This document shows, piece after piece, positions 45,938 to 58,427 of a stretch of 64,000 nt of DNA. Position 1 is the stretch's first letter. Each line of letters starts with the position of its first letter. The notes beneath the pieces are model-generated. The model was not told the origin of the DNA. It was given only the letters and a program-made list of their open reading frames with translations, and searched no databases. This DNA comes from Pinus tabuliformis (taxonomy: Eukaryota; Streptophyta; Pinopsida; Pinales; Pinaceae). Position numbers and translations under genes: made by a program. The stretch is taken from the NCBI GenBank assembly GCA_031772625.1, contig CM062820.1, positions 310,248,840 through 310,312,839 of the forward strand. The letters run 5' to 3'.

Positions 45938-46896
45938 TGTGAAAATTCTTTCATTGCAGCAACTGATTTACTTTTCCTACTTATTTCACCATAAGTTATT
46001 CATGAAATTACTTCAATAAACATTAAAATAAATACTGCTGCAGATATCACACCGTAATACAGAAACAAACATATGCACAAGAATCAACACATTGACACAG
46101 TTATTTTGGACTAATGTCCCTGGAAAAACCCAATGTGGGAAAACTGGTGCAGCAAGGGAGGATTTTATTATTCAACAATGTTCTAGTACAACAGGGTGCC
46201 AAACTGGCTTACCCACAGATAGACAAATTTTCCAGCACTTCTTCTGAACCCAGCATCAACCCTACTGACCTCTGCGTGACCTGAAACCCTCTGCGTCAGC
46301 CTGTTGAGACTCTGCGCAGCCTCTCTGGCCTTCTACGTCACTCCTGCAGCCTCTGCATGGATGACGCAGGCCCTGCTGGCTCTGCGCAGTCTCTGCTGCC
46401 TCTGCGTGGCTTCCTCTGGCCCTGCGTCTGCCTTTTCTGCCTCTGTGCTGATCTCCCGTCTCTCTGTTCTGTACTTGCTGCCTCCTGACTGCTCTCCAGA
46501 CCACTGGTTCAATTTCTCAGCTAACCCCACTCTAGAAATTGAACTGACTGGTCTCCCTCAGTGTGTTCTCCAAGTGACCCTCAAGCCTTCTCTTATACTT
46601 TTCTCGTTGACAAATCAACGGCTGAGATTAAGTCCCTAATCAACCGCTAAGATTAGATCTGGATTGATCCATGACTTTTGGACCATTCTAACACAGTTCT
46701 ATATTAATACACATTAATATTTTATTTTCCCTAAGTTTAGACTTAGGGACTCCATTAAAAATATTAATTATTTTAATATCTCCCAAACTGTTTAGAATCC
46801 GCCCAAACCCTTTCTAGGTATTGGAGATCTCATGTGTTTTAGCCTCTCCACCAATTTTCGTGGCTAGAGCACATCCAATGCTACCCCAAATCAACA
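45938..46896 (-). repeat. Element F 3' LTR
   Basis: 959 bp. Contains a run of degenerate CTCTGCG-type units (about 46265-46450) in the transcribed part. Very similar to 50500-51455 base by base. Confidence 0.95.
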
Positions 46897-47068
46897 CTCC
46901 CTCTTAGCGAGGACTATGCTCTAGTAATACTCCTCACTGAGTATCACCCTGATCATCCGGCATCGGTCCCTGTGCTGATGCTAAGCCTCCTTGCCCAACA
47001 TCCTCTGCACTGCTGCATCTTGTACTGCTGCCCATGACTCTGCTACTGCCACTGCTGCATCTGTACAA

Positions 47069-47215
47069 CAACTCCCTCTGCATCCATGCTGCTACTGGTC
47101 CTTTCTCCCAACACTGCATCCGCACTGCAACTCCCTCTGCATTTGTGCTGCTGCTGGTCCTTTCTCCCAACACTGCATCTGCACTGCAACTCCCTCTTCA
47201 TTCGTGCTACTAACA
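47069..47215. repeat. 59-bp tandem repeat in F 3' UTR
   Basis: Copies start CAACTCCCTCTGCAT at 47069 and 47128, with a partial copy at 47187. The unit contains CAACACTGCATCTGCACTGC, which matches on the minus strand the GCAGTGCAGATGCAGTG block in E's 3' UTR. Confidence 0.9.
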
Positions 47216-47224
47216 CGCTTATTT

Positions 47225-50200
47225 CTACTTCTGAAAAGGATTCTTTACCATCCCCATCTTTTTCCTAAAGTAGTCAAATTTTGACTTTCCAAGGGCCTTG
47301 GTGAGGATATCTGCCACTTGTTTTCCTATAGGAGTGTAGCTCAAATGTACAACTCCTCGTTGGACACAGTGTCTGACAAAATGACACCGAATATCAATAT
47401 GCTTCGACCTATCATGAAACACTGGATTCTCAGAGAGTTTGATGCAACTCTGATTATCACACATGATCCTGGTTGCCTCCATATTTCTTCTGAATAGGTT
47501 CACCAGCAGTTTTCTAAGCCATATGGCCTCACACAAAGCTGTGCTTGCTGCCATATATTCTGCCTTAGATGAACTCAGAGCCACAGACTTCTGTTTCCTA
47601 CTGCACCAGGAGGTCATTCCTGATCCAATGTTGAAACAGTACCCAGAGGTACTTTTCCGATCCACTGAACTTCCTGCCCAATCTGCATTAGTAAATCCAC
47701 TCAACCTGATATCCTTCCCCTTGGTGTATAAGAGCCCATAATCAACTGTTCCCTGTAAATACTTGAGAACATGTTTGGCTGCTGCCCAGTGTGCCCTCTT
47801 TGGTTCCACCATGAACTGACTGAGGGTGTTGACAGCGTAGCAAATATCTGGCCTGGTATTGACCAGATACATCAGGGACCCTATGAGCTGCTGGTATAGG
47901 GTGGGATCGACATCCTTGTCTTCTGATGCATCAATCTTCTTCTAGTTGGTGATCATTGGCGTAGCCATAGGTCTACAGTCTCCCATCCCGAACCTTTTCA
48001 GGATTTCTGTAGCATACCTCCCTTGCCCAAGGAAGATTTCTCCTTTCTGCTGCCAAACTTCCAACCCTAGGAAGTAGTGCATTCATCCCAGATCCTTCAT
48101 ATTGAACTCTGTGGCTAGATTCTTCTTGCAGTCCTCAATGATTCTGGATGATCTTGTCAGAAAGAGATCATCCACATATAATACTAAGATAAGTGGCTCG
48201 TTCTCTACGACCAGATAGTAGAGATTCAGATCCGCGTCACTCTTGACAAACCCCATCTTCTGCAAGTAGCCATCTATTCGACCATACCACGCTCTTGGTG
48301 CCTGCTTCAACCCATACAAGGCTTTCTTCTGTCTGCATACATGAGACTTCTTCTCATGAGTTTCAAAGCCCTCTGGTTGTTCAATGTATACCTCTTCTTC
48401 TATTACCTCGTTCAGAAATGCTGTCTTGACATCCATCTGATGGATCTCCCATCCCATCTGGGCTGCAAGAGATATCACGGTCCTAATAGATGTATACCTA
48501 GCTACCGGGGCGAAGGTTTCCTCATAGTCAATCCCTTCCTTTTGAGCATACCCCTTAGCCACAAACCTGGCCATGTATTTCTCAACACTCCCGTCCACAG
48601 CATATTTGATCTTGTAGATCCATCTTGAACCTACCACAGATCTGTCTTGAGGCCTTGACACCACCTCCTAGACACCATTCACCATTATGGAGTTATACTT
48701 CTCTACCATCACATCTAGCCAGACCTGATGCTGAGCTGCCTCCTTGAAATTGGCAGGCTCTCCATCTTGAGCTACTAATGCCTGATATCTGTCTGGCTGT
48801 TTTCGCTCCTTCTTACTGTTCCTTGGCTCGCCGATGAAGTTCTCTGCATCACGCAGAATCTGACAAAGTTCCCTGCTAGTTCTTCCTCTGCCAACAGGTG
48901 CTTCTGTTCGCACCTCCTCCTCATCCTGAGAATCTTCCTGACCTGAGGAAGAATTCTTCACTTCCCTTGGTTGAAGAGGCATGACCAATGGATCCTCTTT
49001 CGACTGCTCCTCGGAAGCCATTTCGCGAGATCTTCTGAAAGTTCTATCCTTCGTGAACTTTACATCTCGTCGTACTACTACCTTCCTGCTCCCTGGAAGG
49101 TAGATTCTGTATGCCTTAGCGTTCTCGCTATATCCACACCAGATATCCCTTTTCTGTAGTCTGATCCAGCTTCTTACTCTTTTCTTCGGGTATGTGGCAA
49201 TATGCTAAACTCCCAAATATCCTGAAATGATTGACTTCAGGTGTCTTCCCAGTGAAGACTTTCTCTGGAGTAATTTTGCCCAATGCCTGATGAGGAGTCC
49301 CGTTCTGAACGTAGACAACTGTGTTACATGCTTCTGTCCACAGGAATTTTGGCATATCCTGATCATACAGCATGGCCCTAGCTGCTTCTACAATAGTCCT
49401 GTTTTTCCTCTCTGCCACCCCATTCCGCTCTGGATTGTAGGGTGCTGTCCACTCTCTTCTGATGCCCTCCTTAGCGCAATAATCAGTGAAGTCCTTATCG
49501 ATATGCTCTCCACCATTATCCGAGCGCAAGACTTTTATTTTCTTCCCAGTCAGATTCTCCACCAGAGCCTTGAACTCCTTGAATTAACAGAAAACCTCAT
49601 CCTTGGTTTTCAGAAAATAAATCCAGGTTTTCCTTGAGTGGTCATCAATGAAGGTAAGGAAATACTCGGCACTACTGAGAGCTTTGACGGACATAGGTCC
49701 GTAGATATCTGAGTGCACCAATCCTAGTACACTCTTAGCCCTGTGTTTGCTCCTAGGAAATGTCGCCTTGGCATACTTTCCTAGAGCACATCCCCTGCAT
49801 ACATCATATCGTTCCGTACTCAGATCCGGAACTCCTGTTACAGTGCTCCTGAGAATTCTTAGAGCTCCATGGTGCAAGTGACCCATCCTTTTGTGCCATA
49901 GTTCGTTCAAGTCCTTGTCCCCATGACTGCCTATTAGTGCCATTGGTGATTCTAGTTGTAATCTATACAACCGATTACTTTTGATCCCGATCTACACTTT
50001 CTTTTTCCAGCTCGGGTGTTTGACGTATACCTTTTCCTTGATGAAGTAGATGTCATAGCCCTTGCCTTGTAGTTGTGACACGAAAGTAAGTTCATCCCCA
50101 GTCCTGGTACATGCAGCACATTTGTGGCACGGAACGGCTCTCCTGATTCTGTCTAAAAAGCTATGGTACCCTTTCCTACTGGAGTATATTTTGCCTTGTT

Positions 50201-50499
50201 CCCCATGGTGATTTGAAAGTTCATCTTCTCTTCTCGATATTCTGAGAAACACTCCTTGATTTCCGTCATATGTCAAGAGGCTCCACTGTCTATACACCAT
50301 ACTTCTGATGATGCAGCTCTAGTCATGCATGCCACTTCTTCTTCCAGCCTGGAAGCCAACATAGAGAAATCAAAATCTCTTTCTCTTGTGCAATCTTTTG
50401 AAAATTTGCGTGAGTCCCCTGAGGTGGATGCCTCTGCATCGTGGTCTCGACCCATAACTGATTTTCCCTTTCTGTCTCTGATTACTCCCTTTGATACCA
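47225..50499 (-). pseudogene. Element F pol: protease, integrase, RT, RNase H
   Basis: From 50499 down: a short gag/protease border region, protease active site CIDSGAS (about 50276-50300) followed at once by a TGA (an Arg CGA codon in the family), the pre-integrase finger (LWHKRMGHLHHGAL ... CRGCALGKYAK, 49775-49900), integrase with HSDIYGP, FIDDHSRK, the intact LRSDNGGE and NGVAERKNR, a linker, RT ([44 protein letters not shown] near 48170), and RNase H ending ADILTKALGKSKFDYF near 47290. In-frame stops occur near 49584, 48666, 48083 and 47943, and the region 49970-50270 has shifts. Catalytic residues of protease, integrase and RT are all retained. Confidence 0.93.
50488..50499 (-). other. 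Element F primer binding site
   Basis: Minus TGGTATCAAAGG follows the 5' LTR end CACA. It matches the initiator-Met site TGGTATCAGAGC except at two positions. The bases CA of the LTR end and TGG of the primer site form an ATG that is in frame with the protease region. Confidence 0.85.
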
Positions 50500-51455
50500 T
50501 GTGAAAATTCTATCACTGCAGCAATTGATTTACTTTTCCTACTTATTTCACCATAAGTTATTCATGAAATTACTTTAATAACCATTAAAATAAACACTGT
50601 TGCAGATATCACACTGTAATACAAAAACAAACATATGCACAAGAATCAACACATTGACACAGTGATTTTGGACTAATGTCCTCGGAAAAACCCAATGTGG
50701 GAAAATCGGTGCAGCAAGGGAGGATTTTATTATTCAGCAATTTTCTAGTACAACAGGGTGCCAAACTGGCTTACCCACAGATAGACAAATTTTCCAGCAC
50801 TTCTAAACCCAACATTAGCCCTACTGACCTCTGCGTGACCTGAAACCCTCTGCGTCAGCCTGTTGGGACTTTGCGCAGCCTCTTTGGCCTTCTGCATCAC
50901 TCCTGTAGCCTCTGCGTGGATGACACAGGCCCTACTGGCTTTGCGCAGTCTCTGCTACCTTTGTGTGGCTTCCTCTAGCCCTACGTCTGCCTTTTCTGCC
51001 TCTGTGCTGATCTCCCATCTCTCTGTTTCGTACTTGCTGCCTCCTGACTGCTCTCCAGACCACTGGTTCAATTTCTCAGCTAACCCCGCTCCAGAAATTG
51101 AACTGACTGGTCTCCCTTAGTGTGTTCTCCAAGTGACCCTCAAGCCTCCTCTTATACTTTTCTTGTTGACAAATCAACGGCTGAGATTAAGTCCTTAATT
51201 AACGACCAAGATTAGATCTGGATTGATCTATGACTTTTGAACGATTCTAACATAGTTCTATATTAATACACATTAATATTTTATTTTCCCTAAGTTTAGA
51301 CTTAGGGACTCCATTAAAAATATTAATTATTTTAATATCTCCCAAACTGTTTAGAATCCGCCCAAACCCTTTCTGGGTATTGGAGATCTCATGTGCTTTA
51401 GCCTCTCCACCAATTTTCGTGGCTAGAGCACATCCGATGCTACCCCAAATGAACA
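50500..51455 (-). repeat. Element F 5' LTR
   Basis: 956 bp, nearly identical to 45938-46896; right edge TGAACA (TCAACA in the other copy), followed by ATAGA. Confidence 0.95.
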
Positions 51456-51460
51456 ATAGA

Positions 51461-52642
51461 CCATTGCCAAAAGTAAATGCTTGTGTTGTTGAAAAGAAAC
51501 CCAGACAAATGTAATCATGGCCCAATGAAGTATGCTGTTGAATGTTTTGGAGAGTTGCTCTTGGTAATTTTTATTATGGTTGAGTTCACTTGGAATTATT
51601 AAAGTGAGTGCAAAATGGAGAGGCAAATATGTTGATCCGCATGTGATTGCAAGAAAAGTAAGTTAATATATGGTTTGCTTCCTTTGTGGCTTTTATCCTT
51701 CGAATGAAAACAAATGAGTCACTTGGAGATCCAACGGGAAGAAATGTAGTTTCAAGGCATTCCCCTGATTTCACAAGTCAACAACAAGTGTTTCCAAACT
51801 CACAATAAAAGTTGAAAGGTTTTCCCTAATTAAACTATCCAGCCAACACAAGTTCCTCTCTGAATCATGCCAAAGGTCAAGCTTTCGCTTGCGATGGCCG
51901 AGAGCATAACAAGAACTTGGAGGGGAAAATTTGTTACTTTATTTATAGAAAAGGAAATCTATCTAAAAAAATTGAAATCTAATCTACAATTTGAATGAAA
52001 TCTAAACTAAGAAAATGAATGTTTTGCAGTGCTTGGGTTTATTCCTTTAAGTTAATTTTAACCAAATTGAAGAAACCGTGAAAATGAGACAAAACACAAA
52101 ATTCCCTCGATGAAATGCCTATGGGACTCCCACTAGCTCCCTTGAGATTACAATGATGTTTTAGAAGGTTTGGTACCCTTCGAAACAAAAGGAAATGGAT
52201 TGTTGACCCCTTTTTAACTAGGGGGAAGGATATGGATCGCTTTCGGTATCTCGAATGGTCTAAATCATCAAAATTTGGGTGGCACTTCCCTTTGTATGTT
52301 AGCAAACCTGCAAAAAACAACAAGCTACTAATGGTGAAAGATGCCCCAGATAACTTTGGGAACACCTGCAAAAGTTAGTCCCAAAATCAGAAATTTTCTA
52401 AGTGAAAACTTATTTTAAAGAATGAGAAAATCTAGTCTAAACAACCAAGAAAGAGCTAACCAAAGCTAGCTCTCTGAGATACTTATTATTTGTTGTTGGA
52501 ACTACAAATGATTTGCACCAAGATTTGTGAAATATATCAATGGTAGTTTAGAAAAAGTAACCAGAAAATAGTTTAGAGATTTTAGCTTAGAAGAGAAGAG
52601 GAAGAAGCTTGTAGGAAGAATCCTTGGGCTGTTGAAATTTGA
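51461..52642. other. unassigned DNA between F and LTR K
   Basis: AT-rich, no recognisable coding region or repeat end. It should contain the rest of the sequence that F interrupted. Confidence 0.6.
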
Positions 52643-53668
52643 TGACAAAAAAAAGTTTCCTGCAATCCCAACCCGGTTTTAATTTCACCTTATCACTCCC
52701 ATTCAGTGAAATTCCCTTTCCCATAAACATACATTCAACATATAGAATTCTGGAAATGAAATTTTCAGATTAAAACACATGGGACTGTCAACACATGCTA
52801 AAAATAAATATGGACATAACCAGACCAGCAACACACATAAAAATACACACAGATTTTTGGTCAACTTAGACCCAGGCAAAACCCCTTCAATCTTCTCCGG
52901 GGAAAACCTGTTAGAGAGCTCTTCAAATTTATTTATCTTTCAAGTTCAGGAAAAATACATTTGCAGACAAAACAAAACAACAAAATACAACTTATATCTT
53001 TAGCCCAAAACTCCTTGAAAACTGTGCCCACTTTGCCTTGATTTTCGTGCCCACTTGAAGTTGAAAATATGTACTATACGGATATGATTGTGCAGACTGT
53101 CTTGTACGGATTTTCGTATCGTTGTATGGACTGTACAATTTTTTTCTTTCAAAACTTCTCTCAAACGGCATGCAGCTCACAACATTCAATATTGTTCTTA
53201 CTGTACCTTCTGCTGTCTTCTAAGCCTTGATTTCCATGCCCAACTTTGCCCAGAAATGACTCCTTCAACTTGCTGCAACAAATTTCTCCTTTAAAACTTT
53301 TATCCATCTCTCAGCCTCCTTTCTCCAATCTGCTCATGAAGAATGAATGTAGTTTCTCTTTTCTTTTCCCCCTTTTGTTTCCCTAAATGACTTTTGGGCA
53401 ACCCTAAGATCTAATGGCTCAGATTCATTTAGATCAAGGGATGAGAATAAATGTGCATTTAATTCTCACTTTCTATTTTTTAACTCACCCAATAAATAAA
53501 ATACCCACATTGTACTTTATGTCTAAAGTCACTTTTCACTTTATAATTTAACATTGACTTTACCACTTACAAAGTCACACTTAGGAAAATAATTATTTTG
53601 GACAATTTTCCCTAGGTAGAGGCTAACCCATGGGAAACCACTTGTCCAGGGTACATTAAAAATCAACA
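52643..53668 (-). repeat. Element K: probable solo LTR of copia type, related to C's LTR
   Basis: On the minus strand it starts TGTTGATTTTTAATG at 53668 and ends GGAAACTTTTTTTTGTCA at 52643. Layout and several blocks match element C's LTR: repeated AAAGTGACTTT units, GAGCCATTAGATCTTAGGGTT, and a GGTTTTCC ... GACCAAAAA block near the end. No primer site or polypurine tract borders it and no second copy is in the window. Flanks do not give a clean duplication (TTTGA left, TGGGC right), so the left edge is approximate. Confidence 0.65.
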
Positions 53669-56329
53669 TGGGCAATGGAGCCTCTTGTTGGAGCACGTTG
53701 GGATATTGCTTCTTATGGTTTGAAGTTAATGGAGCATGTTGGAAATTGGGTAACTCGAAATTTATTTCAGAGTGGAGAAAACCTACCAAAAGTAAGTTGG
53801 TTGGGGAAAATACCCAAGTGGTTGGGGTTTTGACCCAAAGTAGTGGGGTTGAGACCCAAGTTAATTAATTGTTTAATCTAATTTGTTATTGAGTGGTAAA
53901 ATAGGGGTTTCTCGATGGTCAATGATCACTCACACAAAAGTATAAATAAGAGGCCAAAGGAGAGGCCTAAAATCACAAGTGGAGAAGGACTTTCACTTGT
54001 GGAGGGGAAGGCTAAAGGATCTAGCCACATATTTGCCTTAGAGGAGCTGCAGTAGCAAGCAGAAAGTCAGAGTTAGAAAACGAGTACCCCCAAGGCATAT
54101 GACACCTCCTAGTACCACCTTTTTTGTTTTTCTTTCAATAATTACATAAATTTTACAAGGAAAATCCCTATTTGCAGGAATTTTTAATTAAAAAAAAATC
54201 CTAGAAAAATCTAATGCAATTCCGTAAGACTCTAGATAATGAGTAGCATGGTAATATACATTGACTCTAGACTTAGACAACACCACTAAGGCCTAACCAT
54301 TAGGACGTACTCCAACTTTGGAGGTATGAGTGAAAAAACTTAGGAAATTATTAATTGCTAAAAAGCAAAAAATAATTAACCAAGTAAAAAAACACTCTAG
54401 AGTAACTTCCCTAATAACTAAGTCCTAGGGAGCTAAGTCTTTTACATAAGTTCATCATGCTAACATCATTTATTACAATTCCCCCATGGGGGTACAAAAA
54501 TTGCATAGAGAAGAAAACCAAAAGAAAGGGCAAAATTGTCTTGCAAGGCTTTTGAACTTGAAATTTGAACAAGTGTCTTGTTCAACCTTGGTGGCTCACT
54601 GCAAGTCCTGCTTGGTACATCTAGGGAGATAACATTGAATAGGCATGGAATGAGTGTACCCTCAAGGCCTTTGCAGCTATGTGTAGAATCGCTTGGAAAA
54701 ACCATCTGAAACTCAAGTGAGAGAAACCACTCATTAGAGACAATTACCATATGTGCATCATAGTGGATCATACTTAATTGTTATGGGCATGCTAAGACTT
54801 CAAATTGTGATCACCTTCAAATATCTAACTAGATCAAGTCCAATATATGTGTTCCGTACCTTGTCAAAGGTGTCTAGGTAATCAATCTATTAGGCGCTTC
54901 CAACCCCTAAGGGGAGGTGACATTTCCTAGGTCAACCCTTTAATTCATAGGTGTTAGTGGCAATAAATGGCAATGGAGGGGAAAGACTTCATGGCTAAGT
55001 GTCATGGATATGGGACCAACTAGTGTGAAGTCCAAATCTTGAGAGTATATATGTATTCGAAGGAGCAATCATGGAGGCATGAGTTACCCCTTTCCTCTAC
55101 CTACTTTTCCCAAAATTCTGGTGCACCTTTTGCTTCTTTTTGATGTTGCTTTTATATGGAGCATAACTCAGGTGTCCAAGCTTACTTTTTATGATATAGC
55201 ATTTATTGACCCCTTAAGGATGAGTCTGTTTCTTGTTTGTCAAGGTTGGGACATGCTTGTTTCTTATGATGAGGTGGAGCATTTAGTGCTAAAAAATTGG
55301 GTGATGACAATTAACTCGAAGGATGGATGTGATATGAAGGGGAAGGTGAAAAGTGGTAAGTATGGAATAGTTATGGACATGCTACTTCAATCCATGTTTC
55401 CCAAGTAGTGCTCCTCCTATAACCCTAACGACTTAGAGGAGGTCCCACTGGACTAGAGCTAAAGTCTAACCCCCTTGTAAGGTGAGAGGAAAAGTTTACA
55501 GTCAAGATCGATCAATTATCCAGATCAACCCTTTATCCATGTTAGAATGCTCAAAACATTAAGTTAAAGCACTTGTTAGCAAATTGGTTAAATTACTTGC
55601 CAAGTGGTAGCCCACCTTCATTCAAGAGGAATGCCATATGGTGAGAGATGTATGACCCATGCAAATGGTAGAGGAATGTGGCATATCATCATAACCAATG
55701 TTATCGGAACAGAAATGGACTAGGAAGTGGGTTGAAACTGGTAAAAGAACCAGACCAAAAAACCGTTCAACTAAAAACACAAAATATTCAAATTTTAAAG
55801 ACAAACACATATACTCGTGTGTATCCATATGAATCCACACCATTTATGCACAAATAAGCAAAAGTTCTCATTTATATATCATGGAAGAGTGCACATAACC
55901 AAAATAGCATTGACTGCAATCCATCTTTGAACTGAAAATACATCAACAAACAGGGTCTAGATGGCCTTTAGCATCCAAGAAAAACCATGCTACAACAAAT
56001 ACTCACCTTTCATCAAAATCATTGCCCATATTGGGATTTTCATCATCAATATCACTCTCTAAGCATTAAAATAAGATAGAAAAAATTTAGCATGTCAAGT
56101 CAGGATTTTGTTTGAATGATGGGTACACTTTTAGTAGGGTAATGATAGAGGAGATTGACAACCAATGCCACTAACATCAAGTTACATAGAGGGCTTGGTG
56201 CTCTTGATTAAATACTAGTTCGATACCCTCGTACATGACAAAATCCAATGGAAACATTGCGATCTCCCCAATCCTGAAATCCTAAAAAATTGTGAAGTCT
56301 GCTGGATTTTGAGTGAGATCTAAAATTCT
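53669..56329. other. unassigned DNA
   Basis: No gene recognised. A TATAAATAAGAGG box at about 53940 with following purine-rich sequence is LTR-like, but ends were not found. The open frames at 54466-54771 and 55079-55408 have no family motif and adjoin no splice-like context that I could support. Confidence 0.6.
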
Positions 56330-56465
56330 AGTTTCTCCATATGAAATCCAATGTGGTCGGAACCACTCTCAAACATCCTGAGTCATTTCATTGTAATGTT
56401 AAAAATTTAAGTAAAATGATGAAAATGAAAGATAAAGGAGAATAACTTTAAGAATTTAACATTAC
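56330..56465. repeat. diverged relative of the fold-back element at 35566
   Basis: Shares, in the same order, CTCCATATG, GGAACCACTCT, a CATTGTAATGTTAAAAATTT block and AAGATAAAGGAGAAT with 35654-35770. The hairpin arms are reduced; a terminal AATTTAACATTA is inverted relative to the GTTAAAAATTT block. Confidence 0.6.
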
Positions 56466-57665
56466 CTAAAAAATGACCTTAAAAAACCCCAAATCAGAAC
56501 TTTACATCGGCTTTTCCAGCAGCAGGGCGATAATTTCCGTTTGACTTGCGATAATTTTGGAATTATCGTGATAATTTCAACTGGGAAAATTATTGCGATA
56601 ATATTGGCGAGTCTGATTTTGGCAATAATATTGTGATATGTACAACTATGGTCATGGATTGAGTAGTGATGAAACATTGTTATTTATACTTGGTATATAT
56701 GGCATATTTGTTTCTGGAGTTATAATCATTGTCAGAAAGTACATGTATGCATACCAAGATAATGCAAAAAATATAGCATTTGTGAGAGGTATGGAAAATA
56801 TGCAAAGAACTGCATCAACTTACATTTGAGAAAAAATATCTCAAAGTTTCATATAATCCATTTAACAAAAATCAGCAAGGATGGAAAAATTTAGGTTACA
56901 GATTAATATTGTTAACAGAATCTTGATAAAGTCCAGCATTTAATCCAAGAAATTCCGACTAACCTCCTTGCCTTCAATGCTTTAACATGGAAGAATAATA
57001 TGCTGTATTGTGACTGTTCCAATGAAAAGTTTGGAAAGGAGTTGTTTTGCTTGAAAAATTTGAGAGTATTTTTGTGACTATGATTATAGTACTTCGATAG
57101 TACACATTCATAATTTTTGACTTTACGGACTTTAGATTAGTGCTTTTATGTTATTAAATGTTGAAATTCGTATTCTGTAAGGGAGAGAGGAAAATAGCGA
57201 AAATACATGCACTCTGCATGGGTAGCTGCAGATAAATACCTTAAGTGGATAATCAGTGTTGTAATCAGTAGATAACTGGCATAATACGTAGTAATTTCTT
57301 ATGGACATTTGTATAGAATCTAGATTGCATTTTTAATAAAGGTTATTTTTGATTCTGATGCGCATTATAGCAATTTTTATGGTCATAGTTTAATGCCTTT
57401 AATGAATTGTTGAATGATAATTTTTGATATGCAAGTTCAGTCCACACTCCACAGATATTCTGTTATCCACCGCAGCATGGGATATTCAAGTCCAGGATTT
57501 ACTGTAGATTAAAGAGAATAAGTATTCTAATTTCTTATTTAGTCTGGCCGGTTGCTTTTATAGATCAATTGTGATGAATTCCGTGTCTTGAATGCTATTG
57601 AATTTGATGAGTGTGGGATCTTTAAAGGTAGAAGTACTGAATGGATGTGATTTCATTTGTTACAG

Positions 57666-57774
57666 GGTGCACAACTTCGAAAGCATATTGATGCCACGTT
57701 GGGTAGTGGAAATTTGAGAGAAGCAGTTCGACTTCCCCCAGGGGAGGATTTCAATGAGTGGTTGGCTGTCAACA
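57666..57774 (+). CDS. MOB1: MOB1 kinase-activator (Mob1/phocein) exon
   Basis: A 109-bp exon bounded by TTTGTTACAG (acceptor) and GTATTTCTC (donor). It encodes [18 protein letters not shown] followed by [18 protein letters not shown] and the first base of the next codon (phase 1). This is the conserved amino-terminal stretch of plant MOB1A/B, adaptors that activate NDR/LATS-type kinases in a Hippo-like pathway controlling cell division and growth. In plant MOB1 the intron before G-A-(Q/E)-L-R-K is at the same place. The first exon (the conserved start rich in Arg/Lys and Pro) and the following exon (VDFFNQVN region) are not found in the window, so both flanking introns leave it or the fragment is isolated. 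Open frame and both splice sites are intact. Confidence 0.85.
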
Positions 57775-58427
57775 GTATTTCTCTTTCCTTTCCCGTTTCT
57801 TCCCTATTAACTGAATAATAAACAATAATTGAAAAACTAAAGATAACAAAGCCATGGCCACCTAAGTGACTTTCACTGCTATATTTCTACTTCCCTTAAG
57901 TTGCATGTGTATTAATTTCACATATGTAGGATGCAGGGAATATGTTTGTTAGTATTTCATGTAAGTAATATTTTTGTCTGTACTGCATTATCTTTTCTTT
58001 AAAATTGCTAAATATTCTGGTCTTTTTTTTTAATTGTTACAATGAATATTGCTGATTGTAATATTGATTCTAGTCATGGTCATGGTTTCTTTATATCCAT
58101 CTTTAGTTTATTTTGCTATTGTGAAAGCATATATATTGTTAAAATCTCCTATAAACACATCTGCCTGGCTAACCTGATGTCTGAAACATGAAGTCATGGA
58201 GTTTCTTCTGAACAAGAAGTGTTTTATAGGGGAAATGGAAATTCATGCACAGGAAGTCTCAAATGGAAATACATTATCTTCTCTTTTAGTTCTACTGAAT
58301 CAAGTCCATGTCTGATTCTATTTGCTATGGAACTGTCATTGAAAGTTCTGTCACTGTGAGGATGACGTGAGCACATTAAACAACTTTAAACAAAATATAC
58401 GTGTTTCTGACTTTGCATTGTTGGAAG
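57775..58427 (+). other. MOB1 intron sequence up to LTR I
   Basis: AT-rich, T-rich stretches, no second exon seen. LTR I inserts at 58428, inside the intron that follows the MOB1 exon. Confidence 0.6.

Larger units (their letters stand above)
45938..51455 (-). mobile_element. Element F: copia retrotransposon with pol but no gag
   Basis: LTRs 45938-46896 (3') and 50500-51455 (5'), with perfect target duplication ATAGA (45933-45937 and 51456-51460). The primer site (minus TGGTATCAAAGG) and the polypurine tract (minus CCTCGCTAAGAGGGAG) are in place. Protease, integrase, RT and RNase H are all present. The whole gag gene, about 1 kb, is missing: the protease region begins within about 200 bp of the primer site. 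The two LTRs are very similar, so the insertion is relatively recent. Confidence 0.93.

Noticed and set aside
47069..47215. CRISPR-like regular repeats
   Set aside because: Plant nuclear context; adjacent tandem units without spacers, in a retrotransposon 3' UTR.
52779..53672. ATGGG on both sides of 52784-53667 as a target duplication for LTR K
   Set aside because: Ends would not be TG...CA, and homology to C's LTR extends left to about 52643, so the match is probably chance.
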